Shown here: positions 10,101-17,736 of the stretch, piece by piece
Layout of the letters: the number at the start of each line of letters is the position of its first letter
How positions within the stretch are numbered: the first letter of the stretch is position 1
Assembly (NCBI RefSeq): GCF_013179505.1
Contig: NZ_JABMCX010000003.1
Span: forward strand, 1-41,573
Origin: Paenarthrobacter sp. CM16
Lineage (GTDB): Bacteria > Actinomycetota > Actinomycetes > Actinomycetales > Micrococcaceae
DNA length: 41,573 nucleotides
Direction: 5' to 3'
Program-made: the position numbers and the translations under genes
The notes under the pieces: generated by a model
The model's input: only the letters and a program-made list of their open reading frames with translations
What the model was told of the DNA's origin: nothing
Databases searched by the model: none

Positions 10101-10261
10101 CGCTGGTTGTGCGTTGTTACATCGACCAGTCGGATCATGTCGTCGGCATGTTCCGCTGGTGGCGCATCGAATCAGGCTCCTACCGCAACGTGGGCCGGTA
10201 CATCATCGCAGGTCACACCAACCTTCCAGATCCCGCAGGCATTGGAGCGCCCCCGTGCTGA
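4145..10261 (+). CDS. Giant surface protein 1: propeller-like, Ig-like and FN3 repeats
   Basis: A 2038-aa protein. After a basic 18-residue cytosolic tail, one hydrophobic segment (about 19-40) should anchor it with the rest outside. Residues 45-390 show repeated beta-propeller-like blades, with a Cys pair in SCTYAAWSGANKYVRECTN. From about 400 to 1465 come roughly eleven Ig/cadherin-like units, each marked by a turn such as NDTDP.GG or NDSDPDGD. Residues 1468-1940 hold about five FN3-like units; the first has a C-x5-C pair. The last 95 residues contain four cysteines, look SH3-like (RCYIDQSDHVVGMFRWWRI) and end on Cys. The ATG at 4145 is favoured over a GTG at 4130 by ribosome-site spacing and by alignment with the paralogue. 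Likely role is a wall-spanning receptor or adhesin; the ligand is unknown. Confidence 0.85.
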   Translation: MALSDGSGKRRANNRRRKVIAATAFTAATAVLVTGAILYPGFKTTEVDLNDGGVWVVSKTKNAAGRLNYPSKSLDGAVTPASTNFDILQQAGDIFIDDADGGTINPVSAANMRLGGDQKLPGSAEVSFGNKVLAVTDPSKGKVWAVSPTSIGGFSDESEPLFEQSPGVVSVVGVDDTIHTLDPKTGTLTATKVDIDGRSVDSQVRKDDALKADGEVQLATVGDKAVVLNAATGEIVLPGGNRVHLDDAREAKLQQSGPDATSVAIATPKALLLQPLDGGTAKTVPADGQGIPAAPVHLGSCTYAAWSGANKYVRECTNEADNRRSDVPKASASPSYVFRVNRDLVVLNDVNSGNVWMVNQNMQLVNNWDDVIPPQQTSDDAEKDSADEVQQTVLPDRSKPNTVPVAKPDAFGVRAGKTTVLPVLDNDADADGDVLTVSTSEPLKSGALSAVYGGTGFQIAVPAGTTGSETFKYSADDGRGGTGGADVDLRVVPAEENNAPQPKPNRNNTLVVQSGKIASQFVLTDWLDPDGDDIFAVAVSSSDPADQVRIRPDGLLTFQDSGAGPGRKTLTVSVSDGSLTTQGQIGVDVRAPGALPPIANADHVVAVAGQDTVIAPLKNDTDPQGGTLRLAQAQPDPQSTAVVGPDQQTFTFNSTTVGAHYVTYMVTNGPASAQQLVRVDVVSGNSDGAPVAVRDIALLPSGGSTVVDVLGNDSDPSGGVLVVQSVTAADGLPVSVAVLDHSVIKITDIRAQGQLSLKYTISNGKASATGDISVQVVPAPTKLQAPQAKPDEVSVRAGDVVTIPVLENDTDPNGGELTLDPVLAQQPDEKAGRIFLAGNTLRYIAGQEPTTVYAIYKVSNASGQTDSQQVTIRIRARDDATNTRPEPRNLTARVVAGMTVRIPVPLDGIDADGDSVQLMGIDKAPELGTAILRDGYLEFTAGGTSAGTDTFSYRVRDRIGAENTGTVIVGIAPAEADNQKPIAVDDVIDVRPGRRVAVNALKNDSDPDGDPIALVSAFEAKPELQVEAAAGKVVLTAPGAAGTDSISYRIQDDKKAEAAAVIRVQTSPTAPLHAPVAVDDRITLAETLGKTAVDVPVVKNDSDPDGVAEDLTISLPDGNPNARVGTAGNVVVTLLPEDQLIPYTVTDIDGQSATAVMWIPGQGLQYPTLSTTEIVEVTAGEEVTLALQDHVKVRDGRQPRITVADKIRVLGGDSTNVIAGDGTALRYAARPEYVGPGSITFEVTDGSGPDDAEGLKSTLTIQTKVLPNPNANHAPTFSGAAIEAPKGDTTELDLANLAADVDEQDQGKLTFSVDGDLPGGFDARVEGTVLKITPGGSLNPGARGTVPLKVTDGRSEPAKAAVTVSVVSSNRPKPAANDDVLDKANAGKSETINVLGNDFNPFSEPLTVLSAVVETGSASGEPAIGGDSITVTPADGFKGVLVVRYTIKDKTDDPSRQAVGRVRITVRDKPDAPSAPVATDVRSKTAVLKWAPPSDNGAAITKYTVKAAGFQQECPTTTCTLTGLTNNVKYVFTVVATNEVGESQPSVPSNEITPDEKPSPPDVPTVKAGDKDLAITWTPAKTEGSPVKHYNLEISPPPANGIAVKNDVTGLSYTWPGLTNGVKYKVRAQAVNDLGPSDWGLYSAEDHPAGIPATPAPPSTTVVSAVGAQNQLRVDWAEPGINGDPIKSYYVTMSGGSGTTQTQTIPGNVRTATFKVSTNESAYTFTVQAENKAGKSLVSAASPPRRATGKLGTVQNVSATPANTGAAGGQLTINFSALGDTQRNGSKANEVSYTYSAGGRSGAIQPGQTVGGFANGQATTVTVTAHSTVAPSSDAAAAPPATPFGAPGTPSASGSNGAVNQKSVTFNWSSPSASTNDVKTTKIRIDNGGWETVGASGSRTINTAGWEEAHSITVQTFNSLGTGGPVASASAKSGRQGEWTTTMNPGAVVRSCSFTLGGANYRESDRTCDGKGGNQPPWFYSADQGPLVVRCYIDQSDHVVGMFRWWRIESGSYRNVGRYIIAGHTNLPDPAGIGAPPC

Positions 10262-10276
10262 CGGCCGCCGACGCCA

Positions 10277-10301
10277 GCGATGGGGCACATCTCCCCATCG
10301 C
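10277..10301. other. Perfect 9-bp hairpin between the two giant genes
   Basis: GCGATGGGG (10277-10285) and CCCCATCGC (10293-10301) pair perfectly around a 7-base loop, 15 bp after the stop of giant gene 1. No T-run follows, so it may be a processing or stability element, or a partial terminator, rather than a strong intrinsic terminator. Confidence 0.45.
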
Positions 10302-10366
10302 GCGCCCAGTGGTTAAGGCCGTAGTCTGTCAAAGCCAATGGATAGCCCGGTCTCGGGTTTCCTCGA

Positions 10367-10393
10367 TTGGACGTGGGGTGCGTGGGATAGTCT
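10367..10393 (+). promoter_or_regulatory. Possible promoter for giant gene 2
   Basis: TTGGAC (10367-10372) and TAGTCT (10388-10393) are spaced by 15 bp, slightly short but plausible. They lie in the 250-bp gap between the giants, downstream of the 9-bp hairpin, and would give a leader of about 110 nt. The rest of the gap shows nothing else that I recognise. Confidence 0.3.
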
Positions 10394-10511
10394 TAGGGAC
10401 TGAAAATTCCGCCGCCGTATGGGGGTACTGCGGAATGCACGGCTGCCGGCATGTGTCGGTTGGCCCGGACGCCGCTGGGGAGCGGCTGTATATCAAGGGA
10501 ATTTTGGGGCT

Positions 10512-13500
10512 GTGAGAAATTTCTTCGGCAAGTTGAGGCTGACGAGGCGTCAAAACAAGAAGTTCATAGCGGGAACTGCTGCAACGGCAGCGGGCGCGTT
10601 GTTGATCACCGGGGCTGTGCTGTACCCGGGATTCAAGACCACTGAGGTGGACTTGAACGACGGCGGCGTGTGGGTTGTGAGCAAGACCAAGAACGCCGTG
10701 GGCCGGTTGAACTACCCGTCGCGTGTTCTCGATGGTGCCGTGACTCCGGCAACCACCACCTTTGACGTCCTGCAGCATGACGGCAACGTCTTTGTCGACG
10801 ACGAATCCGGTTCCACCATCAACCAGGTCTCTGCCGCGAACCTCAAGCTTGGCGGCGACAAGCAGCTGCCGTCGTCGTCGCAGGTGAGCTATGGCTCCAC
10901 CGTACTGTCGGTGACCGATCCGGCCCGCGGCAAGGTGTGGGCGTTGTCTCCCTCCACCGTCAACGGTTTCGACGAAGAAGGCACCGAACCGGTCCTGACC
11001 GGCGAACAGGGATTGGTTTCCGCTGTAGGTGCCGATAACCGCATCTACACTGCGGATCCGGGGAAGGGCGAAATCACCGTTACCGCGGTTGACGCCAATG
11101 GCGAGCGGACAGACTCACAGGTCACCAAAATTGACGAACTCAAAGGCGCCGGAGACCTCCAGATCTCCGTCGTGGGGGACAAGCCGGTAGTCCTCGACGC
11201 CGGTTCCGGCAACCTGTTCCTGCCCGGCGGCCGCAAACTCCAGTTGCAGGACGCAAGGGAAGCCAAGCTGCAGCAGAGCGGCGAGGACAGCAGCTTCGTT
11301 GCCATCGCCACTCGGAAGGCCCTGCTGAAGCAGCCCTTGGATGGGTCCACAGCGGCAACAGTCAACGCCGACGGCGAAGGTGTCCCGGCTGCACCAGTGC
11401 AGGTCAGCAAGTGTGTTCACGCAGCCTGGTCCGGGGCCAACAAATATGTCCGCGACTGCGAGAACGATGCCGACGACAAGAAGAACGACGTCCCCAAGGC
11501 CAGTGCTTCGCCCAGCTACGTTTTCCGCGTCAACCGCGACCTCGTAGTCCTCAACGACGTGAACTCGGGCAGTGTGTGGCTGGTTAACCAGAACATGCAG
11601 CTCGTCAACAACTGGGACGATGTTGTCCCTCCGAAGAACCAGTCCGATGACCAGGACCAGGAGTCCGCGGACAACAACACCATCAACGTCCTGCCGGACC
11701 GTACCAAGCCCAACCGTGCACCGGAAACGAAGCCTGACGAGTTCGGTGTCCGTCCTGGCCGAACCACTATCCTCAGCGTCCTGGACAATGACTCAGACCC
11801 CGACGGCGACGTCCTCACCGCAGCTGTGGGCGCGAACGGACCAAAATCGGGGGCGCTGGAGAACATCTATGGTGGCTCAGCGTTCCAGCTCAAGGTTCCC
11901 GCTGACGCCAAGCCCGGCACGGAAACCTTCGACTACAACGCTTCGGACGGACGTGGCTTGTCCGCCGGTGGCCAGGTGACGCTGCGCGTCGTGGCTCCGG
12001 AGGACAACAAGCCTCCCTTCTTCAAACGCGGCGAGCCCACCACCATGCTGGTGGAGCAGGGCAAGTCCGTTAGCCAGAACATCCTGACAGACTGGATGGA
12101 CCCTGACGGCGACGACCTCGTGCTTCTGGATGCCAAGACGGACAACGATCAGGACCAGGTGAAGGTCCGCCGCGACGGCCTGCTCACGTACCAGGACTCG
12201 GGTGCAGCACCGGGCAAGAAGAACGTCACCATCACGGTATGGGACGGCCGGGCCACCACCACCGGCAGGATCGTCGTCAACGTTCAGCCGCCGGGCGCTT
12301 TGGCGCCGGTGGTCAACGCCGACCACGTCACGGCAGTGGTAGGGCAGGACCTTGTCATCGCACCCCTCAAGAACGACGTCGATCCCAACGGTGGCGCCTT
12401 GCGCGTTGCCCATGTGGAAGCCGCCGGCCCGGCGGAGCTGGGTCCAGTGACCGACGGCGGTACATTCACTTTCCGGAGCACCACACCGGGCCCGGTCTAC
12501 TTGACGTACATCGCCAGCAACGGCCCCCAAAGCAGCCAAGGCCTGATCCGCGTGGACGTCGAATCCGGCAAGGACTCCGGTGCGCCGGTTGCGGTCCACG
12601 ACGTCGCCCTGCTCCCTGTAGGTGGCAGCGTCCTGGTGGATCCACTGGCCAACGACTCCGATCCTTCCGGCGGGGTGCTGGTCCTCCAATCCGTTACCGT
12701 CCCGGACGGCTCATCGGCCTCGGTCAGCGTGATCGACCACAGCGTGCTGCGCGTTACCGACGTACTCGGCGCGAAAGAACCTTTCGTGTTCAGCTACACC
12801 ATGTCCAACGGCCGCGGCTCGGCCACAGGCACCGTGGGCGTCGTCCCGGTGCCGGCCCCCGCCGTCGTCGAGGCTCCGCAGCCGAAACCGGACGAAGTCA
12901 ACGTCCGCGTCAACGATGTTGTAACCATTCCGGTCCTGGACAACGACACCCACCCGCAGGGTGAGGAACTCTCTGTTGACCCCGTACTGGCGCAGACCAT
13001 TCCGGAAGAGGACGGCAAGGCGTTCATTTCCGAGAAGACCTTGCGCTTCATTGCCGGCCCCACTCCCAAGACCGTGCGTGCCATCTACAACGCGGTGGAC
13101 CCGCAGGGCCAGAAGAGCGCCGCGGCTGTCACCATCCACATCCTGCCGCTGGAAGGTGCGCAGAACTCACGTCCGCAGCCGCAGAACCTCACCGCACGCG
13201 TAGTGGCCGGCGGCAGCGTCCGGATTCCGGTACCACTGGACGGCATCGACCCCGACGGCGACTCTGTCCAGTTGACCGGCATCGACAGCACCCCCACCAT
13301 GGGAACCGCGACGGCGGGCAGCAGCTTCATCGATTTCGTCGCCGCCGGTGATGGCGCGGGAACCGACACGTTCCGGTACAAGGTGATTGACCGCCAAGGT
13401 GCGGTCAACACCGGAACGGTGACGGTCGGCGTCGCGCCCCGCGGTGAAGACAACCAAAAGCCTGCCCCAGTGGATGACGAAGTGCAGGTGCGGCCCGGAC

Positions 13501-16500
13501 GGCAGATCGCCGTGGATGCCACTGCCAACGACACCGATCCCGACGGCGACATCATCCGTATCCTGACGGACAGCATCGAAGCCGACGCCGGACTCGAAGC
13601 ACAGGTCAGTAAGACCAGTGGCCGTGTACTGGTCACAGCCCCTGCCGCAGAGGGCACAGTCAACGTCCGGTACTCCGTAGCCGATGACCGGGACGCCGTG
13701 GGCCAGGCCAGCATCAGGGTGATCGTCAAGAACGACATTCCTCTGCAGGCTCCTATCGCCCGCGATGACCGCGTCACGTCTGCCCAGACGCTGGGCAAGA
13801 CCGCAGTGGACGTTCCGGTCCTGAAGAACGATGAGGATCCCGATGGCGTGGGGGAGAACCTCAAGGTCACCACGGGCTTGGAGACGGCCCGTCCGGGCTC
13901 CGAAGGCAACGTGGTGGTGGACCTCACCGAGCAGCCGCAGTTGGTGCCCTACACCGTGGAGGACGTGGACGGTCAGAAGTCCACTGCCATCATCTGGGTT
14001 CCGGGCATCGGCCAGCAGGTTCCGACACTCGCCAAGGATGAAGTGGTGGAGATGGTTTCAGGCCAGTCCGTCACCGTTAACCTGGCCGAATGGGTCAAGG
14101 TCCGCGAGGGTAAGTCGCCGAGGCTGACCCAGGCGGACCGCATCAAACTCATCGGTGCCGACGGCAGCGACCCCGTAGCCGGCAATGGAACGGCCCTGAA
14201 ATACACGGCCGGCGCTGAATACGTTGGTCCCGGTTCCATCAGCTTCGAAGTCACTGACGGAAGCGGACCCGACGACCCCAACGGACTGAAGTCGACACTG
14301 AGCATCCGGACCAAGGTGCTGCCGGATCCGAACAAGAACAACCCGCCGGTGCTGCTGGGCAGCGACGTGGACGTTCCCAAGGGTGACTCGGCCAGCCTGG
14401 ACCTGGAGAAGCTCGCGTCCGATCCCGATTCCGACGATGTTCAGAACATGAAGTATGAGTTGGCCGGCGCAGCCCCGGGTGGATTCAGGGTCAGCATCGA
14501 TGGCAGGACCCTGAAGGTCTCGGCCGAAGATTCGGTGCAGATCGGCCAGGGCGGCACGGTCCAGGTGAAGGCCAAGGACCCGCGTGGCCTCGAAGCGATT
14601 GCAACCTACAAACTACGGTTGACGGCGTCCAACCGGCCCAAGCCGGTTGCCAATGACGATCTTGAGCCGGAGGCACAGTCCGGGAAGTCCGTCACCGTCA
14701 ATGCGTTGGCGAACGACTCCAACCCGTTCCCGGATACGCCACTGAAAATTATCTCTGCGGTGACTGAAACGGGCGAAGGCACAGCAGAGGTCAGCGGTGG
14801 GAACGTCACCGTCACGCCGTCGTCGGGCTTCACCGGCACCATGGTTGTTGCCTATGTGGTGGGTGACAAGACAGGCGAAACCTCACGTTATGCCACGGCG
14901 CGCATCCGCCTCACGGTCAAAGACAAACCTGCGGCTCCCACCACGCCGCTCGCCCAAAGCGTGGGCGACCAGACAGCGTTGCTCAACTGGAACGCCTCCG
15001 CTGACCGCGGCTCGCCCATCACCAAATACACCGTGTACGGCGAGGGCGGATTCAAGCAGGACTGCCCGGCCAACACCTGCACGTTGACTGGACTGACCAA
15101 CAACGTGAAGTATCACTTTGCCGTCACGGCGACCAATGCGATCGGTGAGTCTGAACGTTCGCCGGCATCCGCCGAGGTCCGTCCGGACGTCAAGCCCGAT
15201 ACTCCCATTGCTCCCACGCTGAAGTTTGGCGACAAGCAGGTGTCCGTGGCTTGGGTAGCCCCTGGCAGCAAGGGCTCGCCCATCAAGTCCTACGATCTTG
15301 AGATCTCACCGGCTCCGGCAGGGCAGAACCCCCAGATCCAGAACCTCACGGGCAACAGTCACGTGTGGACCGGACTGACCAACGGCGTGGCCTACAAGGT
15401 CCGCGTCCTGGCCCGGAATGACGCCAAGGAACCGTCCGAGTGGAGCCCCTACTCCGCGGCCGAAACACCAGCCGGTGTCCCGGCAACCCCTGCCGCGCCG
15501 TCCGTGGCGGGCGCCGGATCCGTGGGCGACCAGAGCCAACTCCAGGTCAGCTGGACCGCCCCGAACAACAACGGTGACGCCGTGTCCGCCTACACACTGA
15601 CCACCTATCGCGGCGGCGCTGTGGTGACCACGCAGTCAGTGGGTGCCACGTCGCAGAACGTCACCGTAGCCAACAGCGAAGCTGATTATACGTTCACGGT
15701 GTCGGCTACCAACAAGGCAGGCGTCAGTGGGGTGAGCCAGCAGTCCGCGGCAATCCGTGCTGCGGGCAAGCCCGGGATGGTGGCTGCGCCCACAGCAGCT
15801 TTGGTGGAAACCAACGCGGCCGGAGGGAAAATCCGGGTGGCCTTCAACCCCCTGTCACAGCGGGAACGCAACGGCGCCAACGCTAACGAGATCAGCTACC
15901 GGTATGCGCTGACGTCCGGAGCCGCCAGCGGAGCGATTCCGGCCGGTGGTGGAATTGTTGCGGCACCCAACGGCCAGGATACGGCCGTGGTGGTGTGGGC
16001 GGTCTCCTCAAGAAACCCCACGCCTGGCGACAGGAGCCCTGCATCAAACGCTGTCAATCCTTATGGGCTTGCGGCTGCGCCGACCGTTACCGGCAGCAAG
16101 AGCAGCGGCGTCGGAGACAAGACGGTGTCCTGGACGTGGAACCAACCCAGCGGTAATGGCAGGCCGGTCACCGGTTACCAGTACAGCCTCGATGGCGGGG
16201 GATGGACTGACACCGGTCAGCGGAGTTTCTCCACGAGCGTAGGCTTCAGCGAAACGCACACCCTGAGAGTACGCGCCATCAGCGGCGGTCAGGCCGGCAA
16301 CGTCGGAAGCGACACGTCGCGAAGCGGTTCGGCGCCCCCACCCCCGGAGCCGACATCACAGATACAGGTAGATGCGTCCAGCGTGCGGACTTGCCCGGGT
16401 AAGCCCGGCCAAACGGACAGTTACACCCCCGGCAGTCCCGCGAAGTGCGGTGTGGGTTGGGTGGAACGCTCCTGGGGCAAGATCACCGTCAACTGCACCA

Positions 16501-16616
16501 AGGACATCTACGGAAACGGCACCCCGTGGTACCGGCTCCAAGGCTCGCCCAAGGACGGCTGGTTCGTGAAGTCCACCACGGTGGATCTCTACGGACCGCG
16601 CCCCGGCGGTTGCTAG
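10512..16616 (+). CDS. Giant surface protein 2, tandem paralogue of giant protein 1
   Basis: A 2034-aa protein with the same order of parts as the preceding gene: basic tail and membrane anchor (about 17-39), propeller-like region to about 395, about eleven Ig-like units to about 1470, FN3-like units to about 1940, and a Cys-containing C-terminus. The segments GFKTTEVDLNDGGVWVVSK and SYVFRVNRDLVVLNDVNSG are shared almost unchanged, while the last two FN3-like units and the terminal domain diverge. The terminal domain has four cysteines (RTCPG, AKCGV, VNCTK and the final residue) and an SH3-like WYRL/GWFV pattern. The GTG at 10512 is chosen because it aligns with the paralogue start; the ribosome site (GGGG) is weak, and an in-frame start at 10419 would only add a non-homologous extension. 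An ancient tandem duplication is the simplest origin. Confidence 0.83.
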   Translation: MRNFFGKLRLTRRQNKKFIAGTAATAAGALLITGAVLYPGFKTTEVDLNDGGVWVVSKTKNAVGRLNYPSRVLDGAVTPATTTFDVLQHDGNVFVDDESGSTINQVSAANLKLGGDKQLPSSSQVSYGSTVLSVTDPARGKVWALSPSTVNGFDEEGTEPVLTGEQGLVSAVGADNRIYTADPGKGEITVTAVDANGERTDSQVTKIDELKGAGDLQISVVGDKPVVLDAGSGNLFLPGGRKLQLQDAREAKLQQSGEDSSFVAIATRKALLKQPLDGSTAATVNADGEGVPAAPVQVSKCVHAAWSGANKYVRDCENDADDKKNDVPKASASPSYVFRVNRDLVVLNDVNSGSVWLVNQNMQLVNNWDDVVPPKNQSDDQDQESADNNTINVLPDRTKPNRAPETKPDEFGVRPGRTTILSVLDNDSDPDGDVLTAAVGANGPKSGALENIYGGSAFQLKVPADAKPGTETFDYNASDGRGLSAGGQVTLRVVAPEDNKPPFFKRGEPTTMLVEQGKSVSQNILTDWMDPDGDDLVLLDAKTDNDQDQVKVRRDGLLTYQDSGAAPGKKNVTITVWDGRATTTGRIVVNVQPPGALAPVVNADHVTAVVGQDLVIAPLKNDVDPNGGALRVAHVEAAGPAELGPVTDGGTFTFRSTTPGPVYLTYIASNGPQSSQGLIRVDVESGKDSGAPVAVHDVALLPVGGSVLVDPLANDSDPSGGVLVLQSVTVPDGSSASVSVIDHSVLRVTDVLGAKEPFVFSYTMSNGRGSATGTVGVVPVPAPAVVEAPQPKPDEVNVRVNDVVTIPVLDNDTHPQGEELSVDPVLAQTIPEEDGKAFISEKTLRFIAGPTPKTVRAIYNAVDPQGQKSAAAVTIHILPLEGAQNSRPQPQNLTARVVAGGSVRIPVPLDGIDPDGDSVQLTGIDSTPTMGTATAGSSFIDFVAAGDGAGTDTFRYKVIDRQGAVNTGTVTVGVAPRGEDNQKPAPVDDEVQVRPGRQIAVDATANDTDPDGDIIRILTDSIEADAGLEAQVSKTSGRVLVTAPAAEGTVNVRYSVADDRDAVGQASIRVIVKNDIPLQAPIARDDRVTSAQTLGKTAVDVPVLKNDEDPDGVGENLKVTTGLETARPGSEGNVVVDLTEQPQLVPYTVEDVDGQKSTAIIWVPGIGQQVPTLAKDEVVEMVSGQSVTVNLAEWVKVREGKSPRLTQADRIKLIGADGSDPVAGNGTALKYTAGAEYVGPGSISFEVTDGSGPDDPNGLKSTLSIRTKVLPDPNKNNPPVLLGSDVDVPKGDSASLDLEKLASDPDSDDVQNMKYELAGAAPGGFRVSIDGRTLKVSAEDSVQIGQGGTVQVKAKDPRGLEAIATYKLRLTASNRPKPVANDDLEPEAQSGKSVTVNALANDSNPFPDTPLKIISAVTETGEGTAEVSGGNVTVTPSSGFTGTMVVAYVVGDKTGETSRYATARIRLTVKDKPAAPTTPLAQSVGDQTALLNWNASADRGSPITKYTVYGEGGFKQDCPANTCTLTGLTNNVKYHFAVTATNAIGESERSPASAEVRPDVKPDTPIAPTLKFGDKQVSVAWVAPGSKGSPIKSYDLEISPAPAGQNPQIQNLTGNSHVWTGLTNGVAYKVRVLARNDAKEPSEWSPYSAAETPAGVPATPAAPSVAGAGSVGDQSQLQVSWTAPNNNGDAVSAYTLTTYRGGAVVTTQSVGATSQNVTVANSEADYTFTVSATNKAGVSGVSQQSAAIRAAGKPGMVAAPTAALVETNAAGGKIRVAFNPLSQRERNGANANEISYRYALTSGAASGAIPAGGGIVAAPNGQDTAVVVWAVSSRNPTPGDRSPASNAVNPYGLAAAPTVTGSKSSGVGDKTVSWTWNQPSGNGRPVTGYQYSLDGGGWTDTGQRSFSTSVGFSETHTLRVRAISGGQAGNVGSDTSRSGSAPPPPEPTSQIQVDASSVRTCPGKPGQTDSYTPGSPAKCGVGWVERSWGKITVNCTKDIYGNGTPWYRLQGSPKDGWFVKSTTVDLYGPRPGGC

Positions 16617-16683
16617 CCCGTTCGGGCCGGCAGCCAACAACAACGTCAAACCTCCACCGATACATAAGGAACAGGATCAACCG

Positions 16684-17655
16684 ATGACCATGACAAACGA
16701 GCAAGCCGCCTGGTTTGCAGAAACGTTCGAGAAGCTCGTGGCCAACGTGGGCAAGGCGGTGCTCGGCAAGGAGCACGTCATCCGGCTGACCTTCACGGCG
16801 ATGCTGGCCGAGGGCCACGTCCTGTTTGAAGACGCGCCGGGAACGGGCAAGACGTCGCTGGCCCGCGCCTTGGCAGCAACGGTGCAGGGTTCGCACAACC
16901 GTATCCAGTTCACGCCCGACCTCCTGCCCTCCGACGTCACCGGTGTGACCATCTATGACCAGAAGACCCAGAAGTTCGAGTTCCACAAGGGTCCGGTGTT
17001 CAACAACATCGTCCTGGCCGATGAAATCAACCGTGCATCGCCGAAGACACAGTCCGCGCTGCTGGAAGTCATGGAAGAATCCCGGGTGACCGTGGATGGA
17101 ACCACCTATGAGGCAGGCCGCCCGTTCATGGTGCTGGCAACCCAGAACCCGATCGAGCAAGCAGGTACGTACCGCCTGCCCGAAGCACAGTTGGACCGCT
17201 TCCTGATCAAGACCTCCATCGGGTACCCGGACCACGCCTCCACAGTGCGCTTGTTGGGCGGGGCCAACTTGAAGGACCGGTCCAAGGAACTGACGGCGCT
17301 CATCACCACCCAGGCTGTGGCCGACATGGCCGATCTCGCAGCCACCACCCACGTGGACACTGCCGTGCTTGAGTACATCTCGCGGTTGTGCGAGGAGACC
17401 CGCAACGCATCCGAGACCCGCCCTGGTGTTTCCGTTCGTGGTGCACTTGCCATGGTCCGGGCCGCCAAGGTCTGGGCTGCCGGGCAGGGCCGTAACTTCG
17501 TGCTGCCGGATGACATCAAGGAACTGGCCCCCGTGGTGTGGACCCACCGTCTGGTGATGGATCCCGAGGCTGAGTTCTCCGGTGCAACGCCTGAGGTAGT
17601 CCTCACCCGGGTCCTGGCAGACGTCGCGGCCCCGCAGCAACGCGCCACGGCCTAG
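16684..17655 (+). CDS. MoxR-family AAA+ ATPase
   Basis: A 323-aa cytosolic AAA+ chaperone-like ATPase. Walker A is APGTGKT (51-57, Lys56), Walker B ends in LADE (Asp113, Glu114), and sensor-1 sits in ATQNPIEQ. MoxR proteins usually act with a DUF58 or VWA partner encoded next door, remodelling or activating another protein; the DUF58 gene follows 81 bp downstream here. The ATG at 16684 has AGGA at 16673-16676; a second in-frame ATG lies two codons later. In bifidobacteria an equivalent AAA ATPase sits in the PFNA cluster beside Fn3, DUF58 and transglutaminase genes, which fits this context. Confidence 0.93.
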   Translation: MTMTNEQAAWFAETFEKLVANVGKAVLGKEHVIRLTFTAMLAEGHVLFEDAPGTGKTSLARALAATVQGSHNRIQFTPDLLPSDVTGVTIYDQKTQKFEFHKGPVFNNIVLADEINRASPKTQSALLEVMEESRVTVDGTTYEAGRPFMVLATQNPIEQAGTYRLPEAQLDRFLIKTSIGYPDHASTVRLLGGANLKDRSKELTALITTQAVADMADLAATTHVDTAVLEYISRLCEETRNASETRPGVSVRGALAMVRAAKVWAAGQGRNFVLPDDIKELAPVVWTHRLVMDPEAEFSGATPEVVLTRVLADVAAPQQRATA

Positions 17656-17736
17656 CCCGCGGCACCGGCGTCGGGTCAAACCAACACGGCGCACAGCACC
17701 CCCACCCTGCACCCCAGCTCAAACAAAGGCCTCCAC

